Assembly (NCBI GenBank): GCA_030490835.1
Contig: CM059973.1
Coordinates: 83,839,221 to 83,903,220 of the forward strand
From: Annona cherimola
Taxonomy: Eukaryota > Streptophyta > Magnoliopsida > Magnoliales > Annonaceae
Direction: 5' to 3'
DNA: 64,000 nucleotides
Of the stretch, positions 12,029-25,800 are shown piece after piece. Each line of letters opens with the position of its first letter. Position 1 is the stretch's first letter. The notes under the pieces are model-generated. The model searched no databases. It had not been told where the DNA came from and saw nothing but the letters and a program-made list of their open reading frames with translations. Both the position numbers and the translations under genes were made by a program.

Positions 12029-12589
12029 CCCATGGCCACCGGAGAAAGAGAGGATGGATAGACATAGAGGCTGAACAGTGACTAGGCTGCGTACTGTAAC
12101 TTTAGGTACTCTCCTGCTTTGCCCTTCTGGCAGTATAAAGACAGCTACCTTGGAATTATACATACAATTCAATTTCACTGCTCTATCAAGGTTTCACCTT
12201 AACAACTTCACACCATTTCTGTTTAACCTTTAACGTCATCTATTTAACTAAAACCTCGAGAAGCTTTTGCATAAAAACTAAAAAGTACCATGTTTTGAGA
12301 ATGAAGTGACACTTGATAAAATATGGAGTTTTTTTTTTAAAAAAAAAATATAAGTTTTCCCCGTACCCCACCTCATCTGTTCCAATGTAAGAATGGATAG
12401 AGTAAGGAAACGAGAGAGAACAAAAATCTCATTTCACAAAATAAGAGTCCTCAACAAAGAGAGTCGGCGATACAATGTTAATATGCCTACTTTCTATGCA
12501 TTTTGCACTACCCTTGTCCAACGGGGGTTTAAGAGTTATTTCATATTTATTGTTCCGCTTCCGTTCTATATAATACTTTATATTCTTTA

Positions 12590-12950
12590 ATATTTTGATA
12601 GATTACGAAAAGTTTACTCTATTCATTATATTTAACATTATTTATTTATCTGGATGACAAAATTTCATATAAATCAAATATGTACATGTGCTACATATGC
12701 TGAAAAATTATATAAATTCATGTGTAAATTATGAAAAATAGTTACATCTATTACATATGTATTAGAATAAAATAATGTTTATAGAATTTTTTATGAACAT
12801 AATAATGATATTTTCGATAGTTTAGATATTGAAAATACAATTTTAAAATTATTTTTATAGTTAAATTATTTTATTATATTAATTTTATTTATTTATAGAT
12901 ATGGCTCATGCACGGTAATACAAGACAATATAACGAGTGTTTTAATAATT
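12590..12950. repeat. decayed MITE, family F3 copy
   Basis: Resembles 5040-5340, with the same sequence of blocks (AAATTTCATATAAATCAAAT, TTTAGATATTGAAAATAC, ATAGATATGGCTCATGCACG). No coding potential. Confidence 0.4.
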
Positions 12951-15900
12951 TAAATAATATTAATTGCAATATATGAAGTAAATTTTACATCAAATATTAT
13001 GACGTTAAAAATAGAAGGTGTTATATACCAGAGGAGTTTCATAAAAATAAATCCTTACTTCAAATATCTGAAACAACTTTGACAATTCTATTTTTTCTGG
13101 GATTATTAATGAGCTTTATTTTTCTAAATATTTCTTCTTACTTTTCTTTTAAAGAATACGTTACTAAAAATATCTTCGACAAATAACTTTTCTACGCGTA
13201 CGAACCGATTCTTTAGAAACATTTCCCACCTAACCGAAAAGAGGAAATGCTTAATTTTGTGTCACACCAAAGCGATTTTATAAGCTCTAAATCATAATAT
13301 AAAATCAATTGATAATGCATATAAATATATTAAAACATTAAATCAAGTTTAATGCATGCGTATATATATATTAAAACATTAAATTAAGTTTAATGCATGC
13401 ATATATATATATATATGTGAAACTACGTGTATTCATAATATATAAAATATTATTTCAAACAATATAAATAGTTAAGATTTCATAAAATCGCATTATAGTA
13501 GAGCATAAAACAAGCATTTTGGCTTTTGGAGAAAGCGGAAAACACTTCCTCTAAGTTGCCGCCCTGTTTCTATATTTTTCAACATTAATTAATGAAATTT
13601 TTATTTTTCTTGATGGAAATGAAATTTCTATTTATTATAGGGGTAATTCATATTTTTCTCTCCATATCTCTCTTTATCATTTTGAAAATTTAATGACATA
13701 AATATCGATTTTGCAAAACTGCGTCCACATTAATTATGTTTGTAATCCTTCTCATAATTAAGGAAATTAAATCCAGTCAGGGAATTGTTACGAAAATTCT
13801 GCTGTGTTTGTGCATTAACGATCCTATCACGGGAGTGCACGTGGAAGACGGACCATGTGCCCAGCTAGCCATGCACGTTAATTTCAACATCACGAGCAGG
13901 ACAGTATATTAATCCCTCTCATACTAAATCTTTACCGCCCATTTCGCCGGTCCCTCTTGAACGGCCAAGATGTCTGAAATCAGCTGTGATTTTCTGATTC
14001 ATGCCAGGCCCAGCATATGGCGACGATGAATAATCATGACATGTGCGTCATCTTTACTTTTTTTTTATTTTGCCTTCCCATAAAGAGCTGAATTTGAGGT
14101 TCTCTGTTCTGGCGGTTGTTTCTTTCGTTAGGCTTTCATGCGAGAGGGTAAAGACAAGATCAACCGTCCAATCATTTGTGGGCTTCTTCTAAAGGCTGTA
14201 GGCGGTCCGGCGGCGAGTCGCCAGGTTGGCCTTGGTAATAGGCTGACGGGGCACCTTATTCCATGCACAAACATAGTCCCCCTTGTAAATGCAATAAAAA
14301 TCAATTCAATCCTATCCGTCCAAAGACGGAGAAATGGCTTGGATGGAGGATAGCAACTATTTTTTTTCTCATTTTTTAATTTCCGAATCATTGAAAGGAT
14401 GGAAGGCGAGAGTATACTGTAGTTTCTCTCTTGCTGTAGGATAGCGAAGGTCTCCGTGCCTGAATGCCTGCGAACCTGAATCGCCGAGGCAGCGGTGGGT
14501 GGAGTGCCAGCACTCAGCTGCGGCAGCTGCAATCTGCATGCAGCACTGCGGCAGACGACGCTGCCCCACGGGCAATCATTTTCAATTTCTGAGTTGATGA
14601 ATTTCTCACTATGCCATGGTACTTTTATAGGGAAAAATACCAATATTAATAGTCAAATGCAAAATTTCAAATTTCAAAAAAAAAAAATTAAAAAAATAGT
14701 CAAATGCTTAGTGTTATTTCACTATTAATTTCATCAAGGGGGTCAAAGATATAAGGATATGTTTACTGAAAACGAAAAAACAAAAAAATAAAATAAAATT
14801 GTGGTAACAAATTTTATATTGCTGTATTAGTATGTCGCTTTTTTATATTAAACTTATTTTTTTAAATCTACACTATTTAATTCATTTAACCTTATTTATT
14901 TTATCGTGGTAACAAAAATCACTTCGATTTTGATTTAAAATTTATATTTTTGTAAAAATTAGCATCTTTTAAGAGTCAATATAAAACTTTTGAAACGTAC
15001 ACTATATATAATATTTAAAAGTTGTCAATATATATGATTTTTTGAATCCGAAATAAACACAAATGGATAAACCTGATGAATGATTTTTGATTTTTTTAAA
15101 AAGTTGGAAAAAGTAAGGGATTTCATGTACACTTACATGCAACTGATTCTATTGAACACCACGTCAACTTTGTTTTATGTAACTTAAGTTTTTAATGGCA
15201 TACAACATATAGTGTGGTTATAATTTATTATTCAGCTACAAATACTTATGTTTCTTTCAAATGATGGCATTTGGTTAAAAATAGTTATTTTATACATCAA
15301 ATGTAGCCAACATATGTATTTAGCTATAATTAATTATTTAGTTACAAATACATTGAACTTTCGAGTGATAGCATTGGATTGAACGTATACATTTTCTACA
15401 TCAAATATAGTTAAAAATAATGTTTAATGTAATTATTAAAATGTAGCTGCGGATAGTAATAAAACTTTTGAATCAATTAATATACGATTTAGTTGCATTT
15501 GGTACCAATGCAAAAATGTGGACACATAATAAATTTTGTTGTGATGAAATCGATGCCGTTAATAAAATATATTTATATAGAGATAGCTAGAGCTGGTAAT
15601 ATAGTTTCCCCTTGCTGATGTGTGTGCGTGCATGCGTATGGACAGCATTTTTTATCTGTAAATGCTAGATGCCAACTGCTAATTAACACTTGTACCTGCC
15701 TGAGTTGCAGACCTAGCTAGTTGTACAGTATTTTCTTCCCTAGATTTTTGCAATTTCAAATGAGAAAAGATACATATATATAAAATAAATATGTATAAGA
15801 AGCGCCTTTTTAAGTCAAGAGCTAAATATGGCACACATATTCAATTGTTACAACTTACGTGCAGTAGCTAAATATGGCGCACACATTCAGTTCTTACATG

Positions 15901-16329
15901 GAATACTAATATCCCATTATTGAGCTTATCAGGTAGTACTCACTCTGTTTCACATGAATGGGCTGTGAAATATAGTTTGCAACCCATCAAGCCAAAAACC
16001 ATACCACCCACCATTAAGAAATCAATTCTCATTGATCACGGCAAGTTGGAATTGCATCCGGTGTCTCACCGTCTAGCTTCAAGCCTTCAAATAATAATAA
16101 TAATAATAGTAATAATAACAACAACAATAATAAAGATTAGATAAAAAAAAAATAACAACAACAATAACGGCAAATTAGCAAAAAGAAAATTTTTCCTTTA
16201 GATTTACAAGACATTTAGCTATTTAGTCAGCATTATCCTTTTATTTTTATTTGTATAAAAAAGAAACTCATCTATTTTCCTTTTCTGTATCATTTAAGGG
16301 TGCATTTTGATAGTATAATATATATATAT

Positions 16330-16337
16330 ATATGTAT
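16330..16337. repeat. 8-bp target site duplication (left)
   Basis: ATATGTAT, identical to 16902-16909; flanks the hAT-type MITE. Confidence 0.85.
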
Positions 16338-16901
16338 TAGGGGTGTTAATGGTCATGGTCAACCTGTTAACCCGCTCGTTCAACCCGTTAATAAATGGGT
16401 TTGGGTTGAGATTTTTGAATAAATGGGTTATGATCCGCCAACCCGTTCAACCATTTAATTAAATAAACGGATTAGGGTTGAGGCTTCGCAACCCGTCAAC
16501 CCGTCCAACCTGTTTATTTAACCCGTTCAACCCGTATAACTCATTTAATATAATATATTATAATATATATGTAATATTTATAACAGGAATTGGCATTAAA
16601 GAGATGCCTTGAGATTGGAGCTGATGTTTTTAAGCCAAAATGAATTAAATTCAGGTATGTTAGCTTCGAATTATTTAATTTATTTAAATTTACAGACTTT
16701 ATTAAAGATTTTTAGTATGAAAATTAGTAACAAACACAACCCGTTAACAACCCGTTAACCCGTTTATTAAATGGGTTGTAAATGGGTTAGGGTTGAAGTT
16801 TTTTAAATGGGTTAATAAACGGATTAGAGTTGAGATATATTAAATGGGTTAGGTTTAGGATTAGGCTCCAACCCGTTCAACCCGATCCGTTAACACCCCT
16901 A
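16338..16901. mobile_element. hAT-type MITE, family F5 copy 1, intact
   Basis: A 564-bp non-coding element. The ends are TAGGGGTGTTAATGG and CCGTTAACACCCCTA, a 12-bp perfect inverted repeat extendable with one mismatch. It has perfect 8-bp target duplications ATATGTAT. The 8-bp duplication and the TAGGGGTG-type terminus fit the hAT superfamily. The interior is built from repeated AACCCGTTCAACCC-like motifs in both orientations. No transposase, so it would need a helper. Related decayed copies are at 45555-46291 and 61279-61859. Confidence 0.85.
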
Positions 16902-16909
16902 ATATGTAT
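16902..16909. repeat. 8-bp target site duplication (right)
   Basis: ATATGTAT, identical to 16330-16337. Confidence 0.85.
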
Positions 16910-17339
16910 ATTAGAAAAGTGATGCATTTAAAAAAAATAACAAAACAAATGGGATGAGATGAGAATAGGATGTAACTTTCATTTTAAAAAAATAATAATC
17001 TACTTTTTATTTTTGATAAAAAATTTCCCAATCAAAATGCACAATTACTTTTTTCATCTCGTCACACATTCCATCTTATTCACAAGTATAATATCAGAAA
17101 AACACACTTTCCGAATAAAAATTTATTAAAAATATGTGCAACACAATTGTTGTTAAAAATCATTACTATGTCATTCGAATGCTAGAAATATGTAAAGGAT
17201 CGGCTAATTCATTCTCCTTCTGTAAATGTCACATCACTGTGTTATTGAGTTTTACTTGCACTGAGCTCATGCCCAAACGAGCTTACTTTTTCCCTATCAT
17301 TATTTTAAACTTTCTATTATGTTCTTATGCATACAACAT

Positions 17340-17790
17340 TTGCGTCTACTTCTTATTATATTCGTAATGTTTTAAAATTTTCTCTTATACTCATAAAGTT
17401 TCGTCTTAAATTCCTACCATATATGTACAGTCAAAGAAAACCTTTAACTATCCTATTAAAAGACAATTTTTCCCTCTATAATTTCTTATTTGAAACAATT
17501 CAACCATAATACAACTCCGTTAATGTTGGTAATTATTAATTTGTGACATCAAATGATTCAAATACTATATTAGAATTGAATTATTCCATTAGGAAAATTT
17601 TGAAGAGGCAAAATCGTTTTTAATGGTGTGATTAATAGCTTTTTTTAGACTTACTGTTAACAGCTGTTGATTGCATGTATATGATAGGAATTGTGAGTGA
17701 AATGTTAAGGTTATAAGAAGAATTTTTGAAATATTGTGGGTATATTAAGAATCATTGGCAAATGTCATGGTTATAAGTGGAATTTCCCCT
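17340..17790. repeat. decayed MITE, family F2 copy 2
   Basis: Diverged relative of 1005-1459: shared blocks include CTCATAAAGTTTCGTCTTAA, GACATCAAATGATTCAAA and the GGCAAATGTCATGG.TATAA right end. The left end is poorly preserved. Confidence 0.45.
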
Positions 17791-18320
17791 TATCCTAATT
17801 TTAAACTTTTCATTATTGTGTATATATTTTCACTCATTAACTTTTCTTAGTCATTATTTCAGTTTCTTTACTAATCATTATAGTTACTGAATTTTGCCCT
17901 GCTTTAGCTCTGGAGTTTCTATCACATGCTATTCTGATTAACAGACGTTTCCATGCCCGTGGCAGCATTCAACGAACTCTTCTACCTAATGTAGACATAA
18001 TTACTGGCAGAAATGATAACGTGCATCGTCATGCTACTGGATACTCAAGGCTTTTGAGTCATGCGAATTATGCAAATTTCATGTTTTCCATGTCTTCCAA
18101 CTAACCACCCTGAAGAAACTCAGATGAAAAAGGAAAAATAATAATAATATATAAGACAATTTAAGATACTTAAACATCACAGCACTCATGAAACACAGAT
18201 GACTATATGGAATCATGGCTCATATATGCCACATAAATGAAAGAGGCAGAGATGGACGAACAAGGAGCATTAAACTAGCCACTTAAGAAGTTGACCAGGG
18301 ACAGAGAAATATTCAAGTGT

Positions 18321-18652
18321 AGCTTCTTCACTGTACCAAAATTATGGTACAGTTATCTCAAAATTGGCCTAACATAATCATAAAATTATAATCTACTCTA
18401 CCCCTTGTATTTAAAATTATATATTTTATTACCGTACTAACTTTTATCCTAATTAGATGTGTATGGTCCAAATATGAAAATAGTACAAATTCAATGTAAT
18501 AAAATAGTTTGATGTAAATAACAACTTTAAAATTATTTTTCAACATATAAATCATTTACTATAAAATTTATATATGAACAAATGATTGTATAAAGTATTA
18601 ATATATTTAAGTACATGTGAAGCCTATTTTAAACTAAATGCACTGTTATATA
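18321..18652 (-). repeat. microsatellite-associated MITE, family F4 copy 4
   Basis: Reverse-orientation relative of the 10797-11844 cluster. It contains CAATGTAATAAAATAGTTTG and the ACTGTACC/GGTACAGT end motif, and abuts a short TATATA run on its right. Confidence 0.55.
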
Positions 18653-19802
18653 TAAAAACAGAATAACTGAGATTGTGTTATATAATAATATATATGATGG
18701 TTTTGGCGTTCAATCTTGTAGTACAAAAGAGGACGGATGAGATGTCACTTTCCATCTATCTTTACTTAATGGCTGGCTGTTGCACTGTTTCATAGATGCA
18801 AAGCTTGTTGTAACGCAACGTGGGTAGGCTTTGCATTCAGTACTGTAGCAGTGGACAGGAGTAGGGTAGGGGTGCTAAAAAAAGAGAGACGGTAGGGCAT
18901 GTAGGCAGTTGGAAATAGGAATAGGATAGGAGGGTGAAAAGTTTGGAGCTTGCGTCCTTGGGTTGCCTCCCGCAATTGCTGATGCCTTCGTCCCGGTCTC
19001 ATGACGTGCGGATGTGGATGGGAGTAATCCTTGTTATGGTGGCTCATTCAATGTCAAGCATACATCTTCACGTGGCTACGAATACCTTTTTTCTTCTTCT
19101 TTTTCTTTTTTTCTTTTTTGGGGGCGTGAGGACGATCATTGTTTATCCCCACCATTCTTTCGAACAGCCTTCCTTGAATGCGGATTGCAAAAGATGTGGC
19201 CCAAAAAGCTGCCCATCGATGCCATCATCATCATAAATCTTGTGTACCAATAGGAGTCCTACTTGACTTGAAAGTGCGATAGATCAAGGCACCGTTCTTA
19301 TTTGCATGCGCTCTGACACTTCGGAAATGTTATTGCATACATCTTGCTACTTGCCGGTTACTAATTTAGCCGGCTGAGGGATACGCAGCAGGCAAGCGGA
19401 TTAATTCTTGCACCGTTTTTTCATCGGTTTCGGGATTTGGTACAAACGAATATGAGATCAAGCTCCGCCATCCCGCACCAAGTTGCTTCCGAAGTCACTG
19501 ACTCGCTGGTAGGAATCACTGCAACCCTCACTCAGTGATTTCATAGAATGGAAAATCCCAAAAAGAAGCGGCCATCACATTTTAAGCTCACACTAAGTTG
19601 CTTCCGACGTCACTTGCTGGCAAAAGAAGTGTGTAGAGAGAGAGAGGAAAGACAAATTTTACAAAATGGCTAATTCCTTAACTAACCTCATTTCACTATC
19701 CAAGATAGTCAAAATCAACAGGCCTGATAGACCAATCTTCACAGCAAACACAAAAAAAAAAGATACAGTCAAAGACCATGCCCGCTGATTCAAGGCACAC
19801 GA

Positions 19803-22800
19803 TCATGTCATGAAGAATCTTAAAACCTTCTTCGCAATTGAAGCACCATTATTATCAGTTTCTTCCTCCTCTTCCTCTTCCTCACAACTTACACCGCCTT
19901 CACTCCCCTGATTGTCATCAGCAATCTCAGCCACTTGATCATCATTCTGCACGCACAATTCAATGTTGCAAATCAACGTCTTATTAACATCCATGTTAGC
20001 ACGGAACTCCTCCGTTTCAGCATGCCTCTCAGCCTGTCATACAACATGTGCCCACTTCAGAAAAACAAATCATTTCCTTACAAAAATTTTCAGGAATTCC
20101 AAATGCTAGTTTGTCACTCTTCGTGGTGTTTTTCATTAAGTTGTAAAATAACCCAAAACATGGAAGAATATAAGCTTAGCCAGCTGTCAAAACAACGCTA
20201 AGTAGCAGCCAGTTAAAGATGTATAATGTTCATCAAATGAACCCTCCCAGTTCTTTCGATGAACCGCTCCCCTCTCATATCAGAGCGGACTGCCAAGGGT
20301 CCCCTGTCATACTGGCCTTGCTGGTCTCATCCACTTGTTTCAAAATTGGCATGGCAATATGAATGAAATATATTTGCAATTATCATGCATTTATCTCCCA
20401 CGCACAAAATCATAATGATCCCATCATACCAATCTTCTGGTATGGCCACATGCAGCACAAAGAAGAGGCCACCTCTCAACTCTTGAAGCTCATATCTGAA
20501 TTAGCAAGTAGCCCACTTGCTTACGCTATAAAGCACAGGTATCATTTCACAACGTATTAAAATTACCAAAATCATCTCCTGCAACATGCATGAATCTTTA
20601 TCGCTTTCGCATGCAACTGGAGAAGCATCAACAGGTTTGAGAATGGTCCTCCCTGAATTTTCACCACCTTTAAGCACTTCGTTCTCAGGCAAGGCAGTGG
20701 AACTTTGGTCCTTCCTCGCTTTTCCTTCAGTCCAATCAGGGAAGCTTTTTCTTGTAGGTGTGCCTGCCCTGCATTTATACGCATACAGGTTAGACGACCA
20801 AATATTTAGCTAGTTCAGGACATGAGGCTGGTCATAATGCATGTTCCAAGTGTCATTTTTTAAAATCTGTGTGGTCTGATATAGTGGGCCCATATTTTAG
20901 AAGGGTTAGGGGAGTTATTCATGGAAAATAAAGTATATTTTGAAATATTTTTCAAAATTTTAGTGGGGAAATTTCAATCTTCAACGTCTCAGATAAGACT
21001 GAGCCAATTTGACCATGGTCATAGCTTCATGATTCACCTCGAAAGGCAACACTCTCCTTATAGAGGAGAAACCATTACATGATTGGAACTTCAATCACCA
21101 CCATTATCCTCAGCAAAGAGAGAGAGAAGCAGAATATAACATCATAATATAAATATGAAATAGAAAATATACATTGTGGATCGCCTGAAATTGTACCGCC
21201 GTTCAACTGGAGTTTGTGGTTCAGGAGGAACAGTTTGCCGCCTTTTGGACCGTCCTATTGCTGTGACACTATCTGAACGGTCATCATTGCCATCAAAATC
21301 CTGACCACTAGCAGTGGCTCCAACAGCAAATGCATGCTGCCGCTTCCGACCAACAAGAGTATTTCTTCCATCCATTCTATGAGAATCTCCATTGCCACCC
21401 TCAATGCTCTGGGGAGGCTCTCCAGAGGCTTCTCCAAGGAAAGCTTTTGCTTCTTCAACAACCCGCTTCAGAGAGCGAGTACCTCTCAGCCTTGACTTCT
21501 TTCCAGTTCTATGTTTGCTGCTCTGCACTGATGATGGAGGCTGAGGATCCACATTTTCATGTGATGTAGATATGGCTTCAGAAGTTGCTTGAGTTTGACC
21601 AGCATAACTCTGTTCATCAAAAGATGTGTTCTCAATTTTCATCTGTCTCACGCCGTCTTCAATCCCAAAGGAATCATTCACTAAGCCAAGGGATGATCCT
21701 GGTACTCCCTTGTCTTGATGTAATCTTTCCAATGATTTCATCACACCAATGGATGATCCCGGTACACACTCATCCTCATGCAATCTTTCCAATGGACTCC
21801 TGTTGTCCTCTGGAATGGAATTTTTGGTTTTCTTTCCTGGTGAAATGTTGAATATCCGTGATGTGCATTTCTGAAACCAAGACACATCGCCATCAGAAGT
21901 TCCAATCTCATCCTTCCTACGATACTTTGAATTGCCTTTGACCAGCCCTGGCAAACAAACAGGACCCAAATCCTTGATTTCGAGCAAACTTTGGAGATTA
22001 GGAAGCACTGTAGCTCCACAATCCCTGCAGCTTCTGTGCTCCTCCACAAAATTAAGGAAGCGTGCTCTCTCCTTCATAAAAATTTCTCTTTGATGACTTA
22101 CGTTACTACTAAGAAGACTCAGTTCATTAATGTCATTCCGTATCTCCAGCTGCTCCTGCTCAATATGCTTTCTGCTCTCATTCATATCCTGCCTTTCTCT
22201 GTTGAGTCTCTGCAATTCCAACTTCAAATCTTCCTTACTCTTTTGGGCTTGCTCTTTTAGAGAATTAATGTGCATCAGTTCTCTTTGAGTCTCTTCCTCA
22301 AATGCCCTCTGTTTTTCCTGAATCAATTTCTCCGTGTTATCCCTCCTTTTCTGCATAGAATTCTCAAGATCATGCCTGTGAAGATCAAAGCTGTGAAGCA
22401 TATCATCACGATCTTTTTGGGCCTTCTCAAGTATCTCCAATCGATCATGCTCAATGCTGTCCTCTAATTCTTTTTTCTTCAGCCTCAGAGATTCCAACTC
22501 TCTCTGAATAGAGCACTCCATCTCCAATTTCTTGCCTTTCAAGGATTCTTCTTCTTCGTATTTCCGTCTCTCCAGCTGTTCTTTTTCCATGCTGATTTCA
22601 TTTAGCACTTTTGAATTGTTAACTTGTTTCTCATCCAGAACCTCCCACTCTCTCTCAAAGTTATCCCTTTCCTGTTTCAGATCTTCTCTTTCCTTTAGTA
22701 GTGATTGTTTCTCATGGCTGTAGCTATCAATTTCAAGTTTCAGTTTTGACTGCAGAGAGATGATCTGAGTCCTTTCTTCTTCTGTTACTTTAAGATTATC

Positions 22801-25800
22801 TTGCTCTTGAAGAATCTCTTGTTTTTTTTCTATCAATATGGCCTTATCATTCTCAAGTTCTGCCTTCAGTTGTATCAGATCACACTTCTCAGTCTCTATT
22901 TCCTTTCTCTCTGCCTCTGTAAGTATCTTCTTGTCAGTAACCAACTTTTCCCTCTCCTTCAAAGATTTCAAGTTTGATTCATACCCTCTCTCCTTCTCTC
23001 TCAGTTTCTCCATTTTCTTTTCTACACTCTGCTCTCTATTTACAACCTTTTCCTCCTTGTGATTAATTTCATCTTCTTTTTCCTTGACTGCATTCTGCAT
23101 GTGGAGTAACTCCTCCTCAATAGACTTTCTTCTTTCATCCATCTCCAACTCAAATTCAAGTTTCTTCATATTCAAAATAGCATTATGCTCAACAATCAGC
23201 TTTTGAGTTTCCATCTGAAAGATGTTGATGCCAAAGAGACAAGAAGAATTAAGTTCAAGAAAAGAAAATGGACTAAATTCAACACCGTTTGGAAATTTAA
23301 AAATTACGACTTGTGAGTAAAATATGAAAATCAATATGTTGATCTGTTGAAATAAAGGATGTTATAAATACTTTCATGGTCATGAATCTAGATGGAAGAA
23401 ACAATTTGAAAGGTAATGATGTAAACAGATCCTCAAGCAATCCGAGAATTATTAATGAGAGCATATTTATTGTCACATATTTCAATTATGTGAGCACAGG
23501 CGTCTTTGATTTGAATGATCTTTATGTTCATGTGATGATAAGATCAATAAATATATTGAATTTCATCTAATCACCAGGTCAGATATTTCAATTATGCAAT
23601 CACAAGTATTTGATTTGAATGATTTATATGTTCCTAGCTAGAACATGTGATGATAAGATTAACAGATGGATTGAATTTCATCTAGTCAGCAAGTGAAAAA
23701 GGTGACGCGACAAGAAGATATTGACGAGATAAAGGATGGTCCAGAAGGATTTGGAAGAGAACCATTCTCAGACAATTTTCAAAAAAATTTCTTGAGAGGC
23801 CCTGTAATTAAAGAGCTTTCTAAATTTTCACAAAACTATGATGATCTATCAAAAAGGAGGGGGTTGTGCGTGTGCGTGCGTGTGCGTGCGTGTGTGTGTG
23901 TGTATAGAGAGTGAGAGAGAGAACCAACAGAAAATCTTACAACAGTTATAAAACGCAAATCAGAAATAATTTCGTTTTTTCTCATGACGGAATCAAATAC
24001 GCTTATAGAGGAACATCCTAAAATCATGATTTCTTTAATATCAATAGGCACTATTACTAAAATGGATCAGACTGGTCCACAAGGAATGCAGCAGGAACCA
24101 GTCCGCTTAATAATCTACTCTGGCCAATCTGGTGGGGTAACCTTTTTTCCTTTTAGTATCAACTGGTGTCATAAAAAAACACATGGATTAAGCACTGTAG
24201 CACTGTAACCAGTAGTCTAGTAATTGCATTTAGATTGAGATCTACAAGTAGGATCTTCAAGCTTTCATTTTTATAATTTTTAAAGTTTTTTTTTTTAAGA
24301 CCAGTCAATTCAACGGAACCAAACCACTGGAAGTTGGAACTAAGTCTAACTGGATGCCTGCCTGACTGACAGATCAATCTCTGATCTGATTTCAATAGCA
24401 TTGCCATTGCAATTGATGAAATATTTCATAATTTTATCATACCACCTTGATATTTTCATCAAGTCAAACACAGAAACACACCCCGATGCAACATTAGCCA
24501 TAATCAATGATTTAATGCTCTACAATCAATACAAACAGACGCATGAAGAGATCTATGAATTGCCTCAAAATCTCATTAATTTTCAAAATAGAAAATTAAA
24601 TTCTGTTAGAATGACTACAAGTTAGGACTTCTTTAGAGAGCAGGTACAGATTTGTAAGAACACTGAGAGAATTCCATATTCTTTAATTCCAATGAACAAA
24701 ATGTATAGAAAATTATGGAAATTTTGTGCTCTTGCAACCAGTTTGAAGCAAACAAAGCTGTGGATGCACAATGTTGGTGGATGCCAGGAAACTTTTGGCA
24801 CGAAGTTTACCCACAATACTTATGATTATGGGCATTATAGATTCTTGTGGATTTTATACTAATTACCTTGGATGAGCATTATATGACAGCAATTACACAA
24901 GGTAACTAATGCTGGACATGAAGATATTTTTATAAATTGGGGTTTAGATTGTTTTAGGATGCTTATTTCTATTTTTGAATTTGTTAGAATATTTAGAAGA
25001 TACTAGAAGATCTCCTAGAATATATTAGAATCTGTTTGGAATAAATTTGTATATATTTTAAGTTTACTTAAAATATGAAAATTCTTTTTTCTAAAAGATT
25101 ACATTTTAATAAATGTTGCTAAAATAAGTAGCATGTTCTCCTATAAATACCACCTTTGTAAGTTCTAAAGAGCATCAGTTTGAGATTTATAAAGAGTGTT
25201 TCTCTGGTTTCTCTTCTACTTATTCTTATCTTTCCCCTTTATGCTTCTACTCTTTCTATCTTCTTTCTTCTCTACTCATCCATTTAGAGGTTCCTTCCTC
25301 TTTGTTTCATCCTCCTATTTACCCATGCTACATCAATTAGTACCAAAGCAAACCCAAGTGAATTTTTATTTCCATACTCTGATTTCTACAACCAACCAAG
25401 CTTCAGGCCTATCGCTGAAGTTTATCAAGTTTGCGCAATATTCTTCATTAACTCCATTGATGCAGCAACATTGCTTCTTCCATAGAGTTCCTATTCTTCA
25501 CTTTCACAACTCCGTGCAGAAAAATTCTAGAGCTTGATGGAAATTTCAGCTTGTTTTAGTGCTGTCTCAAGGACAAATTGCCATCTAACTTTTGAAGATT
25601 TTCAAACCAGCCCTTCCACCTGCTAGCTTTTGCTAAGACATCATTGATTCAGAAATTTTCAAAAAACACAGACCGAATATTTCTAGAAGCCCCTTTGCTT
25701 GCAAAAATTTGGAAAATTTGTTCACGGTTTTCTGAAATTTTGCAGAACTACACCTCAGTTTCCAAGAAAATTACGAAACTGTCCTAGAATTTTTCAGCAA

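Larger units (their letters stand above)
16300..17042. repeat. outer MITE-like element interrupted by a hAT-type MITE
   Basis: GTGCATTTTGAT at 16300-16311 is matched by its exact inverse ATCAAAATGCAC at 17031-17042. The intervening sequence is a hAT-type MITE (16338-16901) plus short AT-rich flanks. It is best read as a small older foldback element split by the later insertion. Full ends are uncertain. Confidence 0.45.
8694..19802. other. long AT-rich intergenic region with MITE clusters, no supported gene
   Basis: About 11 kb with no gene I can support. It contains F1 repeats (9222-9472, 9800-10075), an unrecognised open frame at 10179-10600, the TA-microsatellite MITE cluster (10749-11860), a GGCA microsatellite (12001-12028), an F3 repeat (12590-12950), a nested hAT-type MITE (16300-17042), an F2 relative (17340-17790) and a fourth microsatellite-associated MITE (18321-18652). 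The 13900-14600 and 18780-19600 stretches are of more balanced composition but show no recognisable coding. Confidence 0.6.

Noticed and set aside
14128..14643. 171-codon minus-strand open frame with balanced composition
   Set aside because: Overlapping open frames exist on both strands; there is no domain, signal or splice context, and no recognisable similarity.
18790..19253. Overlapping frames near 19 kb
   Set aside because: Low-complexity Phe/Ser and His/Pro runs; no conserved features.
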